Assembly: GCF_039631295.1 (NCBI RefSeq)
Contig: NZ_JBDIVE010000012.1
Coordinates: 1 to 64,000 of the forward strand
Direction: 5' to 3'
Source: Viridibacterium sediminicola
GTDB lineage: Bacteria; Pseudomonadota; Gammaproteobacteria; Burkholderiales; Rhodocyclaceae
DNA: 64,000 nt
Shown one piece after another: positions 25,904-34,505 of this stretch. The notes beneath the pieces were generated by a model. The model worked only from the letters and a program-made list of their open reading frames with translations, was not told the DNA's origin and did no database searches. Position 1 is the first letter of the stretch; every line of letters starts with the position of its first letter. The translations under genes were made by a program, and so were the position numbers.

Positions 25904-26991
25904 GACACGCTCTCACTGCTCAGGTCGGCGAGAATCGCGCGCCAGCTGGCGAGCTCGGGCTGGCCCGGTTTGCGCTCGCCGAAGAACATGGCGATCGATT
26001 CGCCCTGGGCGTCGAACAGCTCCAGCGAGCTGACTTCGCCATCGGCCGTGGGCTTCTTGACCACCCAGGCCTGAGCAATGTGGTCCTGCCGCAGATGCAG
26101 GTTGAAGCCTTCATCAAGCACATTGAGCCAGTCGCCCATCACCGCGATGCGCTTCACCACACCGCTATGAATCTGGATCATGCCGGGGTTGCCGACGAAA
26201 ACCATGATCGGCACCGCGCTGCGCGCGGCAGCGCTGAGCAAGACATGCGCGGCCGACAGTTCGACCTGCTGCGCAAAGCGTGGCTCGGCCAGACGCAGGG
26301 CCTGGGTGCGCGTGAGGCCGTACTCGCGCAGCAGGCCGAAGAAGTGATGCGTGTCCTGCAGCGCAGCCCAAGCCGCACGGAAGCCGGCGAGGTCGATCTC
26401 GCCATCGGGCTTTTCGACAACGGCGGCGGCCCGCGCCGCCACCGGCAGCGTAGCCTCGACCTTGTCGATGGCATAGCGGCTGACCAGCTGCTGCCAGGCC
26501 AGCTCGTAGCTGGCCGGGCGCAGAAAGATCTTGTGGATCGCCACGCCCTGCGCATCGAAGAACTGCAGGCTCTGCTGCAAGCCCTTGTCGGTACGCTCCT
26601 GCACCGCAAAGCCGCTCTCCCACTTCTGGTAGAACACACGCAGATCGATCTCGCCACCGAGCACCAGACCAACGTGCGCGTTATGCGAGGCCTTGCGGTA
26701 GACGCCGGTCTTCTCGTGCACGCAGGAGGCATTGCGCGTGAGGGCCATCACCTCGCCAAGCGGCTCCAGCGATTCGATGATGGCCGGCCACTCGGCGCGC
26801 AGGCGACGGGCGCGCAGGCCAGGCCAGTCACCCACCCAGACCTCAGCCTCCACACTATGCGCAGCAATCAATTGCGCTTCGCTGATGCCCAATGTGTCGG
26901 CGATATCACGATGGCGTGCGCCGCCCGCAGCGCGTTGCTCGGCGAAGCGCTTGCGGATGTCGGCAGGAGAAGGCGGAGTGTGGGCATGCAT
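25891..26991 (-). CDS. hmuS: Haemin-degrading factor HmuS
   Basis: 366 aa, the length of HemS/ChuS proteins, with the characteristic duplicated half-domain. Recognisable blocks are MALTRNASCVHEKTGVY, NAHVGLVLGGEIDLR and FVGNPGMIQIHSGVVKRI with NVLDEGFNLHLR. These cytoplasmic proteins bind haem and can open the ring to release iron. It sits directly after the receptor gene, with an 11-base gap. Confidence 0.92.
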   Translation of the reverse strand: MHAHTPPSPADIRKRFAEQRAAGGARHRDIADTLGISEAQLIAAHSVEAEVWVGDWPGLRARRLRAEWPAIIESLEPLGEVMALTRNASCVHEKTGVYRKASHNAHVGLVLGGEIDLRVFYQKWESGFAVQERTDKGLQQSLQFFDAQGVAIHKIFLRPASYELAWQQLVSRYAIDKVEATLPVAARAAAVVEKPDGEIDLAGFRAAWAALQDTHHFFGLLREYGLTRTQALRLAEPRFAQQVELSAAHVLLSAAARSAVPIMVFVGNPGMIQIHSGVVKRIAVMGDWLNVLDEGFNLHLRQDHIAQAWVVKKPTADGEVSSLELFDAQGESIAMFFGERKPGQPELASWRAILADLSSESVSCAA

Positions 26992-27002
26992 ACGGTGACT
27001 CC

Positions 27003-29249
27003 TCAGAAATCGTAACGGGCGGAGAGCTGGACATTGCGTCCGGGCGCGCTATAGGCATCCTTGACGCTGCTGTTGTCGGCCAGTCCGCGAACATCGGACC
27101 AGAACCAGTAATGCGCATCGAAGACATTGTTGACGTTGAGGTTCAGCGACCAGCGATCACTTGCTTTCCAGGACGCCCCGACATCGAGCACGGTCCAGGA
27201 AGGCGGCGCGAACTGCAGCGTCGTGCTCGAATCGGTATCGCTCTGCTTCTTGCGCCGGGCGTGGGTCAGATTGGCGCGTGCAGTCCAGTCCCCCAGTTCG
27301 TAGCGTGAGCCGAGCACCAGGCGGATCGGCTGGATGGTGTCGAGCGGCAGCGTGGCGCCATTGCTTTCACTGTTGCCACGCGACCAGGCGATGCCACCAT
27401 TGACGAGCAAGCGTGTGGCCGCCTGCCACTCACCGCGCAGCTCAGCGCCCCAGATGTGGGCCCGCGCCAGATTGATGTACTGGAACACGGTCGGATCAGC
27501 CGTCGTGCCGCTGCCACTGACCGCACGCTGTGAGATGAAGTCGCGATAACGATTGTCATAGGCCGCCAGCGAGTAACGCCAGGCAGCCAGTTTGCCGCGC
27601 AGCCCCAGCTCGACACTATTGGCGCGCTCGGCACGCAGGTCGGGATTACCGATGGTGGTGTAGCCCGATGCAGGATTGCTGAATCCGTTATTGACCTGAT
27701 CCGGCGTCGGCGCACGGAAGCCGCGCGCCAGCTGCAAATAGGGCGCCAGCGCCGGCAGGGCGCGCCAGACAAGCCCCAGGCGCGGCGTAATCGCCTTGTC
27801 ACTGAGCGCATAGGTGTTGCCGCTGTAGCCGCTGCCCGAAGGGTCGAGTTTGTAGTGGTCATAGCGCAGACCGGGGATCACGCTGAGCTTGCCCAGCTCC
27901 ACTTCGTCCTGCGCAAAAGCACCGGTCTGCGTATAGGTGGTGTCCGGGAATGGCTTGCTCGGGAAAGTCTCGCCAAACGGCGGCACCGTGCCGTCGCGCA
28001 GGCCACTGATCTCGCTGCGGCTCCAGTCCACGCCATAGCTGAGGCGCTGCGGCGCGCCGGCCGTCAGATTGCTCTCCAGCAGTACCGCCGCACCGACCGT
28101 CCCCTGCTTGTAATGGCCATCACGCACGCGATCCGCCGACGTGTTGCGGTCTTCAAACGCATATTGCTTGGCCTTGGCATCCTGCCAATAAACCCGGCTC
28201 TCGGCGCGTTGAATCCAGTCGGCATTGAGATTGGTATAGCGGTGCTCCAGCGACACCCGGTCGCGCGTCAGCGTGTCATCCGCATCCAGATCCAGGGTGC
28301 TCGACGCGGCCAGCGGCGGCACCGCGCGCGCCGAATAGACCTCGGTGGTCTGGTCGCGCTGGTGGCGCTCAATCGTCAGCCCGAAACGATGCAGGGCATT
28401 GAGCGTCAGATAGGCCTTGCCCAGGTAGGACTGGCTATCGTAGTCAAGCGGATTGGCCGCCGTGCGCGTGATATTGGCCGACTCGTCGCTGCCGTGCGTC
28501 TTGGTTTCATGGCCATTGCGCTGATTGGTCAGGAACAGCCCTTCCCACATGCCGCTGCGCCCGGCGGCGGCCAGGGTGTGACTCCAGGAATCATCGACGC
28601 TGGCATAGCTGCTGCGCACAAAGCCACCCACATCCGAACCCTTGCGCAGCACATCCGCCGGGTCCAGGGTGCGCAGGCTCACCGCGCCGGCCAGCCCATC
28701 GCTGCCGTACTGGGTGGATGCCGGCCCGCGCAGCACTTCGACCGACTTGAGGGTATCGGTCGCAAAGTAATCACCACGCCCCGATGCGAAAGCACCAAAA
28801 GAGAAGCTGTTGGGCACGCGCACGCCATCGAGCAGCATCAGCACCTGATTGCCTTCAAGGCCGCGCACATTGATCGAGTCGTTGCCGGCACGACCGGTCG
28901 ATGCGCCGGCAGCCGTGAAGCGCGTGGACTGCGCACGCACCGAGACATCCAGCTCGTCACGGAAGACATCCTTGATGTCGCGTGCGCCACGCTCCTGAAT
29001 GCGCGCCGCCGACGTCACCGTGACGGTGTTGGGCACATTGTCGACGCGACGCTCGGTGCGCGTGGACGTCACCGTCACCTCATCGAGCCGCGCCGCAGGC
29101 TCCCGCTCGGCCTCAGGCTTGAGCGCCGCGGCCGCCTGCTGCGCACTCGCTTCGGCACACATGCCGAACGCCAGAAGCAACGCGAGGGCAAGCGGACTGC
29201 GGCGTGGAAGCCCATGACTGGATTTGAGGAAAGATGAATTGCGGAACAT
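27003..29249 (-). CDS. TonB-dependent haem receptor
   Basis: About 748 aa (start ATG 29249; a longer frame opens at 29258). It has a signal peptide ending in AEASAQQ and the TonB-box-like DEVTVTSTRTERR. The plug contains GNDSINVRGLEGNQVLMLLDGVRVP and VEVLRGPASTQYGSDGLAGAV. The barrel has the haem-receptor pair FRAP (ARGFRAPTPDQV) and NPDL (IGNPDLRAERANSVELG) and ends in Phe. It is the first gene of the hmu operon and follows a Fur-box-like site at 29412-29430. Confidence 0.93.
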   Translation of the reverse strand: MFRNSSFLKSSHGLPRRSPLALALLLAFGMCAEASAQQAAAALKPEAEREPAARLDEVTVTSTRTERRVDNVPNTVTVTSAARIQERGARDIKDVFRDELDVSVRAQSTRFTAAGASTGRAGNDSINVRGLEGNQVLMLLDGVRVPNSFSFGAFASGRGDYFATDTLKSVEVLRGPASTQYGSDGLAGAVSLRTLDPADVLRKGSDVGGFVRSSYASVDDSWSHTLAAAGRSGMWEGLFLTNQRNGHETKTHGSDESANITRTAANPLDYDSQSYLGKAYLTLNALHRFGLTIERHQRDQTTEVYSARAVPPLAASSTLDLDADDTLTRDRVSLEHRYTNLNADWIQRAESRVYWQDAKAKQYAFEDRNTSADRVRDGHYKQGTVGAAVLLESNLTAGAPQRLSYGVDWSRSEISGLRDGTVPPFGETFPSKPFPDTTYTQTGAFAQDEVELGKLSVIPGLRYDHYKLDPSGSGYSGNTYALSDKAITPRLGLVWRALPALAPYLQLARGFRAPTPDQVNNGFSNPASGYTTIGNPDLRAERANSVELGLRGKLAAWRYSLAAYDNRYRDFISQRAVSGSGTTADPTVFQYINLARAHIWGAELRGEWQAATRLLVNGGIAWSRGNSESNGATLPLDTIQPIRLVLGSRYELGDWTARANLTHARRKKQSDTDSSTTLQFAPPSWTVLDVGASWKASDRWSLNLNVNNVFDAHYWFWSDVRGLADNSSVKDAYSAPGRNVQLSARYDF

Positions 29250-29411
29250 GCACGGCACACGGATCTCCTGAACAAAAATGGAGCACGGGCTGGCATGAGA
29301 GGGCTAGCTGGCACACAACCACGAACAAACACGATGCGCTGCGCGGCTCGGCTTGATTCGACCGATGCTTGATTCAGCTCAAGCCCAGCGCAGGCGATTT
29401 GCTCAAATATA

Positions 29412-29430
29412 AATGAGAATCATTATCGAT
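29412..29430. promoter_or_regulatory. Fur-box-like operator upstream of haem receptor
   Basis: AATGAGAATCATTATCGAT matches the Fur 7-1-7 consensus at 12 of 14 fixed positions in 29414-29428. It lies about 165 bases upstream of the receptor start, between it and the small four-cysteine gene. Confidence 0.75.
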
Positions 29431-29467
29431 ACAAGACGGACGCGCCCATTTCCTCAGCGCATGTTCC

Positions 29468-29758
29468 TCAAGCAGGCGCGCTGCCTGCACCGCTACCGCA
29501 GTGCGGGTCCGCAGCAGCCTGGCCCAGCCAATGATCGAGCATTTCAAGACAGGCTTCACGCAGCACCGGGCTCACCTTGGTCGAATTGGCGATCAGCGCC
29601 AACTGCCCGCAGACCGCCTCGGCGACACGCTGCTCGCAATCCGGGCATTTGCCTTCACGCATGTAAAGACCGAGCAAGTGCAAGAGATTGGCGAGGGCGC
29701 GATCGCTGCCGCTGACTGCTTTCGAGCTTGTTTCAAGTGATTTGCCGCGTGGGTTCAT
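29468..29758 (-). CDS. Four-cysteine small protein upstream of haem receptor (paralog 1)
   Basis: 96 aa; ATG 29758 is preceded by GGAGG seven bases upstream. The core has Cys spaced C-x2-C-x8-C-x19-C (first pair in KCPDCEQRV, last in REACLEMLDHWL). It matches the protein at 22116-22427 at 29 of 58 aligned positions. It lies directly upstream of the haem receptor with its own Fur-box-like site at 29824-29842. No signal peptide or known domain is recognised. Paralogs at both ends of one haem locus imply a haem- or iron-linked task. Confidence 0.75.
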   Translation of the reverse strand: MNPRGKSLETSSKAVSGSDRALANLLHLLGLYMREGKCPDCEQRVAEAVCGQLALIANSTKVSPVLREACLEMLDHWLGQAAADPHCGSGAGSAPA

Positions 29759-29823
29759 GCCTGCGCCTCCATGGAGTATTGGACACTGCCGGGGAATCCG
29801 GACAGCGCATGGAAAGCACTCTA

Positions 29824-29842
29824 GATGATAATGATTCTTATT
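29824..29842. promoter_or_regulatory. Fur-box-like operator upstream of four-cysteine gene
   Basis: GATGATAATGATTCTTATT has 12 of 14 fixed consensus positions in 29826-29840 and lies 66 bases before the ATG at 29758. Confidence 0.75.
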
Positions 29843-29885
29843 TCAATACCACGGACGCACGCAGGGCTTTTGCCCGAAACCGCGC

Positions 29886-30359
29886 TCAGCCCTGCTCTGC
29901 CGCCCCGGCAAAACCGAGCTGACGCCAGGCCTCAAACACCATCACGGCGGCGCTGTTGGCGAGGTTGAGGCTGCGACTGTCAGGCAGCATCGGAATGCGC
30001 AGACGTTGCCCGGCCGGCACGCTCTCACGCAGTTCGCGCGGCAAGCCGCGCGACTCCGGTCCGAACACGAACACATCTCCAGCACGGTACTCGGGCGTCA
30101 CATGCGGCACGCTGGCATGGGTGGTGAGCATGAACATGCGCTGCCCGGCCAGCGCCGCACAGCAGGCGTCCCAGTCCTCGTACTCGGTGAACACCATGCG
30201 CTCGCGATAGTCCATACCGGCGCGGGTGAGGTTCTTGTCGCTGAGTTCGAAACCGAGCGGCCGCACCAGATGCAGACGGGTGCCGGTATTAGCGCACAGG
30301 CGCATGATGTTGCCGGTATTGGGCGGGATCTCGGGCTGGAACAGAACGATGTGGAACAT
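29886..30359 (-). CDS. trmL: tRNA (cytidine(34)-2'-O)-methyltransferase TrmL
   Basis: 157 aa from ATG 30359, matching TrmL N-termini (MFHIVLFQPEIPPNTGNIMRLC). SPOUT-class blocks are seen: HLVRPLGFELSDKNLTRAGMDY, VFVFGPESRGLP and LRIPMLPDSRSLNLANSAAVMVFEAWRQ, which form the knotted SAM site. It methylates the wobble base of tRNA-Leu isoacceptors. A frame extending to 30395 lacks support. Confidence 0.95.
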   Translation of the reverse strand: MFHIVLFQPEIPPNTGNIMRLCANTGTRLHLVRPLGFELSDKNLTRAGMDYRERMVFTEYEDWDACCAALAGQRMFMLTTHASVPHVTPEYRAGDVFVFGPESRGLPRELRESVPAGQRLRIPMLPDSRSLNLANSAAVMVFEAWRQLGFAGAAEQG

Positions 30360-30434
30360 GCCGGGGCTCGGGAAGTGAAGCGGAAAGTGACGCACAAGGC
30401 GCGCGGCTGCGTACGGGGCAGCCAGGGCGGGCGG

Positions 30435-31157
30435 CTATTGTCGCCTGAGCGGCAAGGTACGCGCCAGCACCAGATTGCTCACCGCTGCAGCGCCCGCCAG
30501 CTTGAGCGTGCGCGCCAGCTCGTCGAGCGTTGCGCCGCTGGTCATCACGTCATCGATCACCAGCACGCGCTGCCCGGAAAAGTCCTCACAGCAGCGGAAA
30601 GCGCCACGCACCGCACGTCGTCGCGCACGCTGGCGCAAGCCGGCCAAATGCGGTGTATCGATGTCGCGCAGCACCGCACGATAGCGCAGCGGCCGCTGCA
30701 AGACCCTGGCTACCCCGCGCGCCAGCTCCAGCGACTGGTTGAAACCGCGCTCGGCCAGGCGCCGCGTGTGCAGCGGCATCGGCAGCACGCAATCGGCCTC
30801 GATGCCCTCGGCCGCGCAGAGCAGGATCTCGTGGAAATAATCGAGCAGCGCAAAGCCATGTCCGGCCTTGAGCGCCAGCACCATCTCGCGCAGCGGCGTC
30901 TCATACAGGAAAGCCGCGCGCGTGGCGTCGAAATGCGGCGGGCGCTGCAGGCAACGCCCGCACAGCGCGCCATCCGGGCTGGGCAAGGCGCATTGCGGGC
31001 AGGCCTGAGTCGGCGCCAGCGGCAAACGGTCCGCACAGGCGCTGCACACGGCAAACGGCGAGCAGCGCGCGCCGCAAACAAAACAGCTGTGTGGCCAGCT
31101 GCGCGCCAGCCCGGCCAGCAGCGGGCGCCACAAGATCTGCGCAAATGGCACGGACAC
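30435..31157 (-). CDS. comF: ComF-family phosphoribosyltransferase-like protein
   Basis: About 240 aa. The N-terminal zinc-finger-like part has paired Cys (SCFVCGARCSPFAVCSACADRL, CPQCALP, CGRCLQ). The C-terminal PRTase fold has the PRPP loop VLVIDDVMTSGATLDEL. ComF proteins take part in DNA uptake and processing. No ATG fits; GTG 31157 is taken, with GTG 31178, TTG 31166 and GTG 31151 as alternatives. It is divergent from bioB, a common arrangement in betaproteobacteria. Confidence 0.88.
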   Translation of the reverse strand: MSVPFAQILWRPLLAGLARSWPHSCFVCGARCSPFAVCSACADRLPLAPTQACPQCALPSPDGALCGRCLQRPPHFDATRAAFLYETPLREMVLALKAGHGFALLDYFHEILLCAAEGIEADCVLPMPLHTRRLAERGFNQSLELARGVARVLQRPLRYRAVLRDIDTPHLAGLRQRARRRAVRGAFRCCEDFSGQRVLVIDDVMTSGATLDELARTLKLAGAAAVSNLVLARTLPLRRQ

Positions 31158-31223
31158 GCGGTTTGACAAGGGCTTCACCTTTCCCGGATCATTGACGGTT
31201 GCCTCTTTGCATTCAGGAACCCC

Positions 31224-32237
31224 ATGAGCGCCAGCCACAGCCCCGCGACCAGCCAAGCCCAGGAAATCAAACTCACACTGCGGCCCCGCATCAAGAAGGC
31301 CGAGGAGTCGGATTGGACCACCGACGATGTTGTCGCGCTGTTCGAGCTGCCCTTCAACGACCTGATGTTCCGCGCCCAGCAAGTGCATCGCGAACACTTC
31401 GATGCCAATGCCGTGCAACGCTCGACCCTGTTGTCGATCAAGACCGGCGGCTGTTCGGAGGATTGCGGCTACTGTTCGCAAGCCAAACGTTACCAGACCG
31501 GCGTCGAAGCCGAGGCGCTGATGCCCGTTGAGGAAGTCGTGGCCAAGGCGCGCATCGCCAAGGAAAGCGGCGCCTCACGCTTCTGTATGGGCGCCGCCTG
31601 GCGCGGCCCCAAGGATCGCGATCTGGAACCGGTGATCGAGATGGTCAAACAGGTCAAGGCGCTGGGCCTGGAGACCTGCGTTACCCTGGGCATGCTGCGC
31701 GAAGGCCAGGCCCAGCAGCTCGCCGCAGCCGGCCTCGACTACTACAACCACAACCTCGACACTGCCGCCGAGGAGTACGACTCGATCATCACCACCCACT
31801 CGCAGGCTGACCGCTTCGACACCATTGCCAAGGTGCGCGATGCCGGCATCAATGTCTGCGCCGGCGGCATCGTCGGCATGGGCGAATCGCGCCGCTCGCG
31901 TGCCGCGCTGATCGCCCAGCTGGCCAGCATGGAACCGCCGCCCGAGTCGGTGCCGATCAACAATCTGGTGCGCGTCGAAGGCACGCCGCTGGCCGATGTG
32001 CCGCCGATCGACATCTTCGAATTCATCCGCACCATCGCCGCCGCACGCATCACCATGCCCAAGAGCTATGTGCGACTCTCGGCCGGTCGCCGCGAGATGT
32101 CGGACGAAGCGCAGTCGCTGTGCTTCCTCGCCGGCGCCAACTCGATCTTCTACGGCGACAAGCTGCTCACTACCGGCAATCCGGAAGTCAGTGGCGACGA
32201 GGCGCTGATGCAAAAGCTGGGCATCAAGTCGGTCTAG
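31224..32237 (+). CDS. bioB: Biotin synthase BioB
   Basis: Radical SAM enzyme of 337 aa that inserts sulphur into dethiobiotin. The CxxxCxxC cluster motif is seen in GGCSEDCGYCSQ near residue 75. Further blocks are YYNHNLDTAAEEY, CAGGIVGMGES, VPINNLVRVEGTPL and YVRLSAGRREM with FYGDKLLTTGNP. AGGAACCCC precedes the ATG. Confidence 0.97.
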   Translation: MSASHSPATSQAQEIKLTLRPRIKKAEESDWTTDDVVALFELPFNDLMFRAQQVHREHFDANAVQRSTLLSIKTGGCSEDCGYCSQAKRYQTGVEAEALMPVEEVVAKARIAKESGASRFCMGAAWRGPKDRDLEPVIEMVKQVKALGLETCVTLGMLREGQAQQLAAAGLDYYNHNLDTAAEEYDSIITTHSQADRFDTIAKVRDAGINVCAGGIVGMGESRRSRAALIAQLASMEPPPESVPINNLVRVEGTPLADVPPIDIFEFIRTIAAARITMPKSYVRLSAGRREMSDEAQSLCFLAGANSIFYGDKLLTTGNPEVSGDEALMQKLGIKSV

Positions 32238-32340
32238 GGCTTGCTACGAAGAAGCTGGGCGGGCCCGCATGCGCCGCCTTTGTCTGCTTTGCGACACTTG
32301 AACAAAGCCCTTCATCTCTGCAATCACAGGAAAATCCGCA

Positions 32341-33600
32341 ATGAGCTCCATCGAACTGGCCGGCATTCCCGTTGAATTCATTTTCTTCGCCTGCACCCTG
32401 CTCGGCATCGCCCTGTTCCACAGCTACACCTTGCCCGTCGCCCTCGGCGGCCTTGCCACAGTCACCCTCTACAAACTCGCGGTCACCGGCTTTGCCCATG
32501 GCAGCGGCGTCGCGGGTCTGGTCAGCCACCTGGCGCACGAGTGGGTGATCCTCAGCAACCTGCTGTGCCTGCTGATGGGTTTCGCGATCCTCGCCCGCCA
32601 TTTTGAAAAGAGCCACCTGCCCGTCATCCTGCCCAAGTACCTGCCGGACGACTGGAAGGGCGGCTTCCTGCTGCTGGTCCTCGTCTTCGTGCTGTCGGCC
32701 TTCCTCGACAACATCGCCGCCGCCATGATTGGTGGCGCCATGGCGCACCAGCTGTTCCGCGCCAAAGTGCATATCGGCTACCTCGCCGCCATCGTCGCCG
32801 CCTCGAATGCGGGCGGTGCGGGGTCCGTGGTGGGCGACACCACCACCACCATGATGTGGATCAGCGGCATCTCGCCGCTCGACGTGCTGCACGCCTTCAT
32901 CGCTTCAGGCTCGGCGCTGCTGATCTTCGGCACCATCGCCGCCCGCCAGCAACACGCCTACAGCCCCATCCTCAAGAACGCCAATACACACACCCGCGTC
33001 GACTGGGCGCGCGTCGGCATTGTCGGCATCATCCTGGTTGCCGCCATCCTCACCAATGTGGTCGTCAACCTCTACTTCAACGCCGCTGCCGATCACTTCC
33101 CCTTCATCGGCGTCGCGGTGTGGATCGCCATCCTGCTCACGGTCGGTGTGCGCCGCCACGACTGGGAGATCATGCCCGAGACCTTCAAGGGCTCGATCTT
33201 CCTGCTCTCCCTGGTGCTGATCGCCTCGATGATGCCGGTTGAACGCCTGCCCGCCGCCTCCTGGCCGACCGCGCTGGGTCTGGGCTTTGTCTCCGCCGTG
33301 TTCGACAACATCCCGCTCACCGCGCTGGCCCTCAAGCAAGGGGGCTACGACTGGGGCGTCCTGGCCTACGCCGTCGGTTTTGGCGGCTCGATGATCTGGT
33401 TCGGTTCTTCGGCTGGCGTTGCCCTCTCCAACATGTACCCCGAGGCACGCTCGGTCGGCCTGTGGCTACGCCATGGCTGGCACGTCGCGCTCGGTTATGT
33501 CGTCGGCTTCCTGGTGCTGCTTGCCTTGCTGGGCTGGCATCCGCACGCGCCCAAGGTGAAGAGCACTGAAGCGGTGGTCGAACAAAGCGTCGCCCACTGA
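32341..33600 (+). CDS. Ion transporter superfamily permease (NhaD/ArsB-like)
   Basis: 419 aa with about ten membrane segments. Two pseudo-repeats each carry a re-entrant signature, SAFLDNIAAAMIGGAMA near 119 and SAVFDNIPLTALAL near 322, as in NhaD, CitM and ArsB-type carriers. Substrate cannot be read from sequence: Na+/H+ exchange or an organic anion are both possible. It lies between bioB and bioC, 103 bases after the former and 11 before the latter. Confidence 0.75.
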   Translation: MSSIELAGIPVEFIFFACTLLGIALFHSYTLPVALGGLATVTLYKLAVTGFAHGSGVAGLVSHLAHEWVILSNLLCLLMGFAILARHFEKSHLPVILPKYLPDDWKGGFLLLVLVFVLSAFLDNIAAAMIGGAMAHQLFRAKVHIGYLAAIVAASNAGGAGSVVGDTTTTMMWISGISPLDVLHAFIASGSALLIFGTIAARQQHAYSPILKNANTHTRVDWARVGIVGIILVAAILTNVVVNLYFNAAADHFPFIGVAVWIAILLTVGVRRHDWEIMPETFKGSIFLLSLVLIASMMPVERLPAASWPTALGLGFVSAVFDNIPLTALALKQGGYDWGVLAYAVGFGGSMIWFGSSAGVALSNMYPEARSVGLWLRHGWHVALGYVVGFLVLLALLGWHPHAPKVKSTEAVVEQSVAH

Positions 33601-33611
33601 ACCCTGCGCTG

Positions 33612-34499
33612 ATGAGCATCCCGCAGGACTTCGAGATCGACCTCCAGCTGGCGCGCCGGCGCTTTGCCGCCAGCGCGCCGCATGCCCACAGCAATGACTT
33701 CCTCGCCCGCGAAGTCTCGGCGCGGATGGCCGAGCGCCTCGACTACATCCGCATCCAGCCGCAGCGCATTGTCGACATCGGCTGCGGCAGCGGGCGCGAT
33801 CTGGGCATGTTCGCGCAGCGCTACCCGCAGGCGGCGCGACTCGGCATCGACCTTGCACCGCCCTTGCTCAAGCTGGCGCGCCAGGAGCGCAATTTCTTCC
33901 AGAAGCTGCTGCAACGCCACGACGCCACCCAGCTCGCCTGCGCCGACGCCAGCGCCCTGCCGCTGAAGAACGCCTGCGCGCAGATGGTGTGGAGCAATCT
34001 GATGCTTAACTGGCTGCACGATCCGCTGCCGGCCTTGCGCGAAATGCATCGCGTACTGGCCGTGGATGGCATGCTGATGTTCTCCACCCTCGGCCCGGAC
34101 ACCCTGCGCGAACTGCGCGCCGCTTTGCCGAGCAGCCAGGGCGAGCGCGTGCATCGCTTCATCGACATGCACGACCTCGGCGATTGCCTGCTCAAGGCCG
34201 GCTTTGCCGAACCGGTGATGGACATGGAAAGCATCACCCTCACCTATGCCGAGCTGGACGACCTGCTGCGCGATCTGCGCCAGGCCGGCGGCCAGAATGC
34301 CTCGACCGCACGACCACGTGGCCTGTCCGGCAAACAGTCCTGGCAGCAAGCGCGTGCGCACTACGAGCGCCTGCGCCGCGACGGCCGCCTGCCCGCCACC
34401 TTCGAAATCGTCTATGGACATGCCTGGAAGGCGGCACCGAAAAAGCTCGACGACGGCCGCAGCGTGATCGACTTCAAACCCTATCCGGGCAAGCGCTGA
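33612..34499 (+). CDS. bioC: Malonyl-ACP O-methyltransferase BioC
   Basis: 295 aa SAM-dependent methyltransferase. Motif I reads IVDIGCGSGRDLGMFAQRYP near 53. Later blocks are MVWSNLMLNWLHDPLPALREMHRVL and LMFSTLGPDTLRELRAA, typical of BioC. It methylates malonyl-ACP to start pimelate synthesis, and bioB nearby agrees. bioA, bioD, bioF and bioH are not in the window. Confidence 0.92.
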   Translation: MSIPQDFEIDLQLARRRFAASAPHAHSNDFLAREVSARMAERLDYIRIQPQRIVDIGCGSGRDLGMFAQRYPQAARLGIDLAPPLLKLARQERNFFQKLLQRHDATQLACADASALPLKNACAQMVWSNLMLNWLHDPLPALREMHRVLAVDGMLMFSTLGPDTLRELRAALPSSQGERVHRFIDMHDLGDCLLKAGFAEPVMDMESITLTYAELDDLLRDLRQAGGQNASTARPRGLSGKQSWQQARAHYERLRRDGRLPATFEIVYGHAWKAAPKKLDDGRSVIDFKPYPGKR

Positions 34500-34505
34500 A
34501 CGAAC

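Noticed and set aside
27855..29237. 460-codon antisense frame in the haem receptor
   Set aside because: Shadow of a strong TonB receptor; no family signal.
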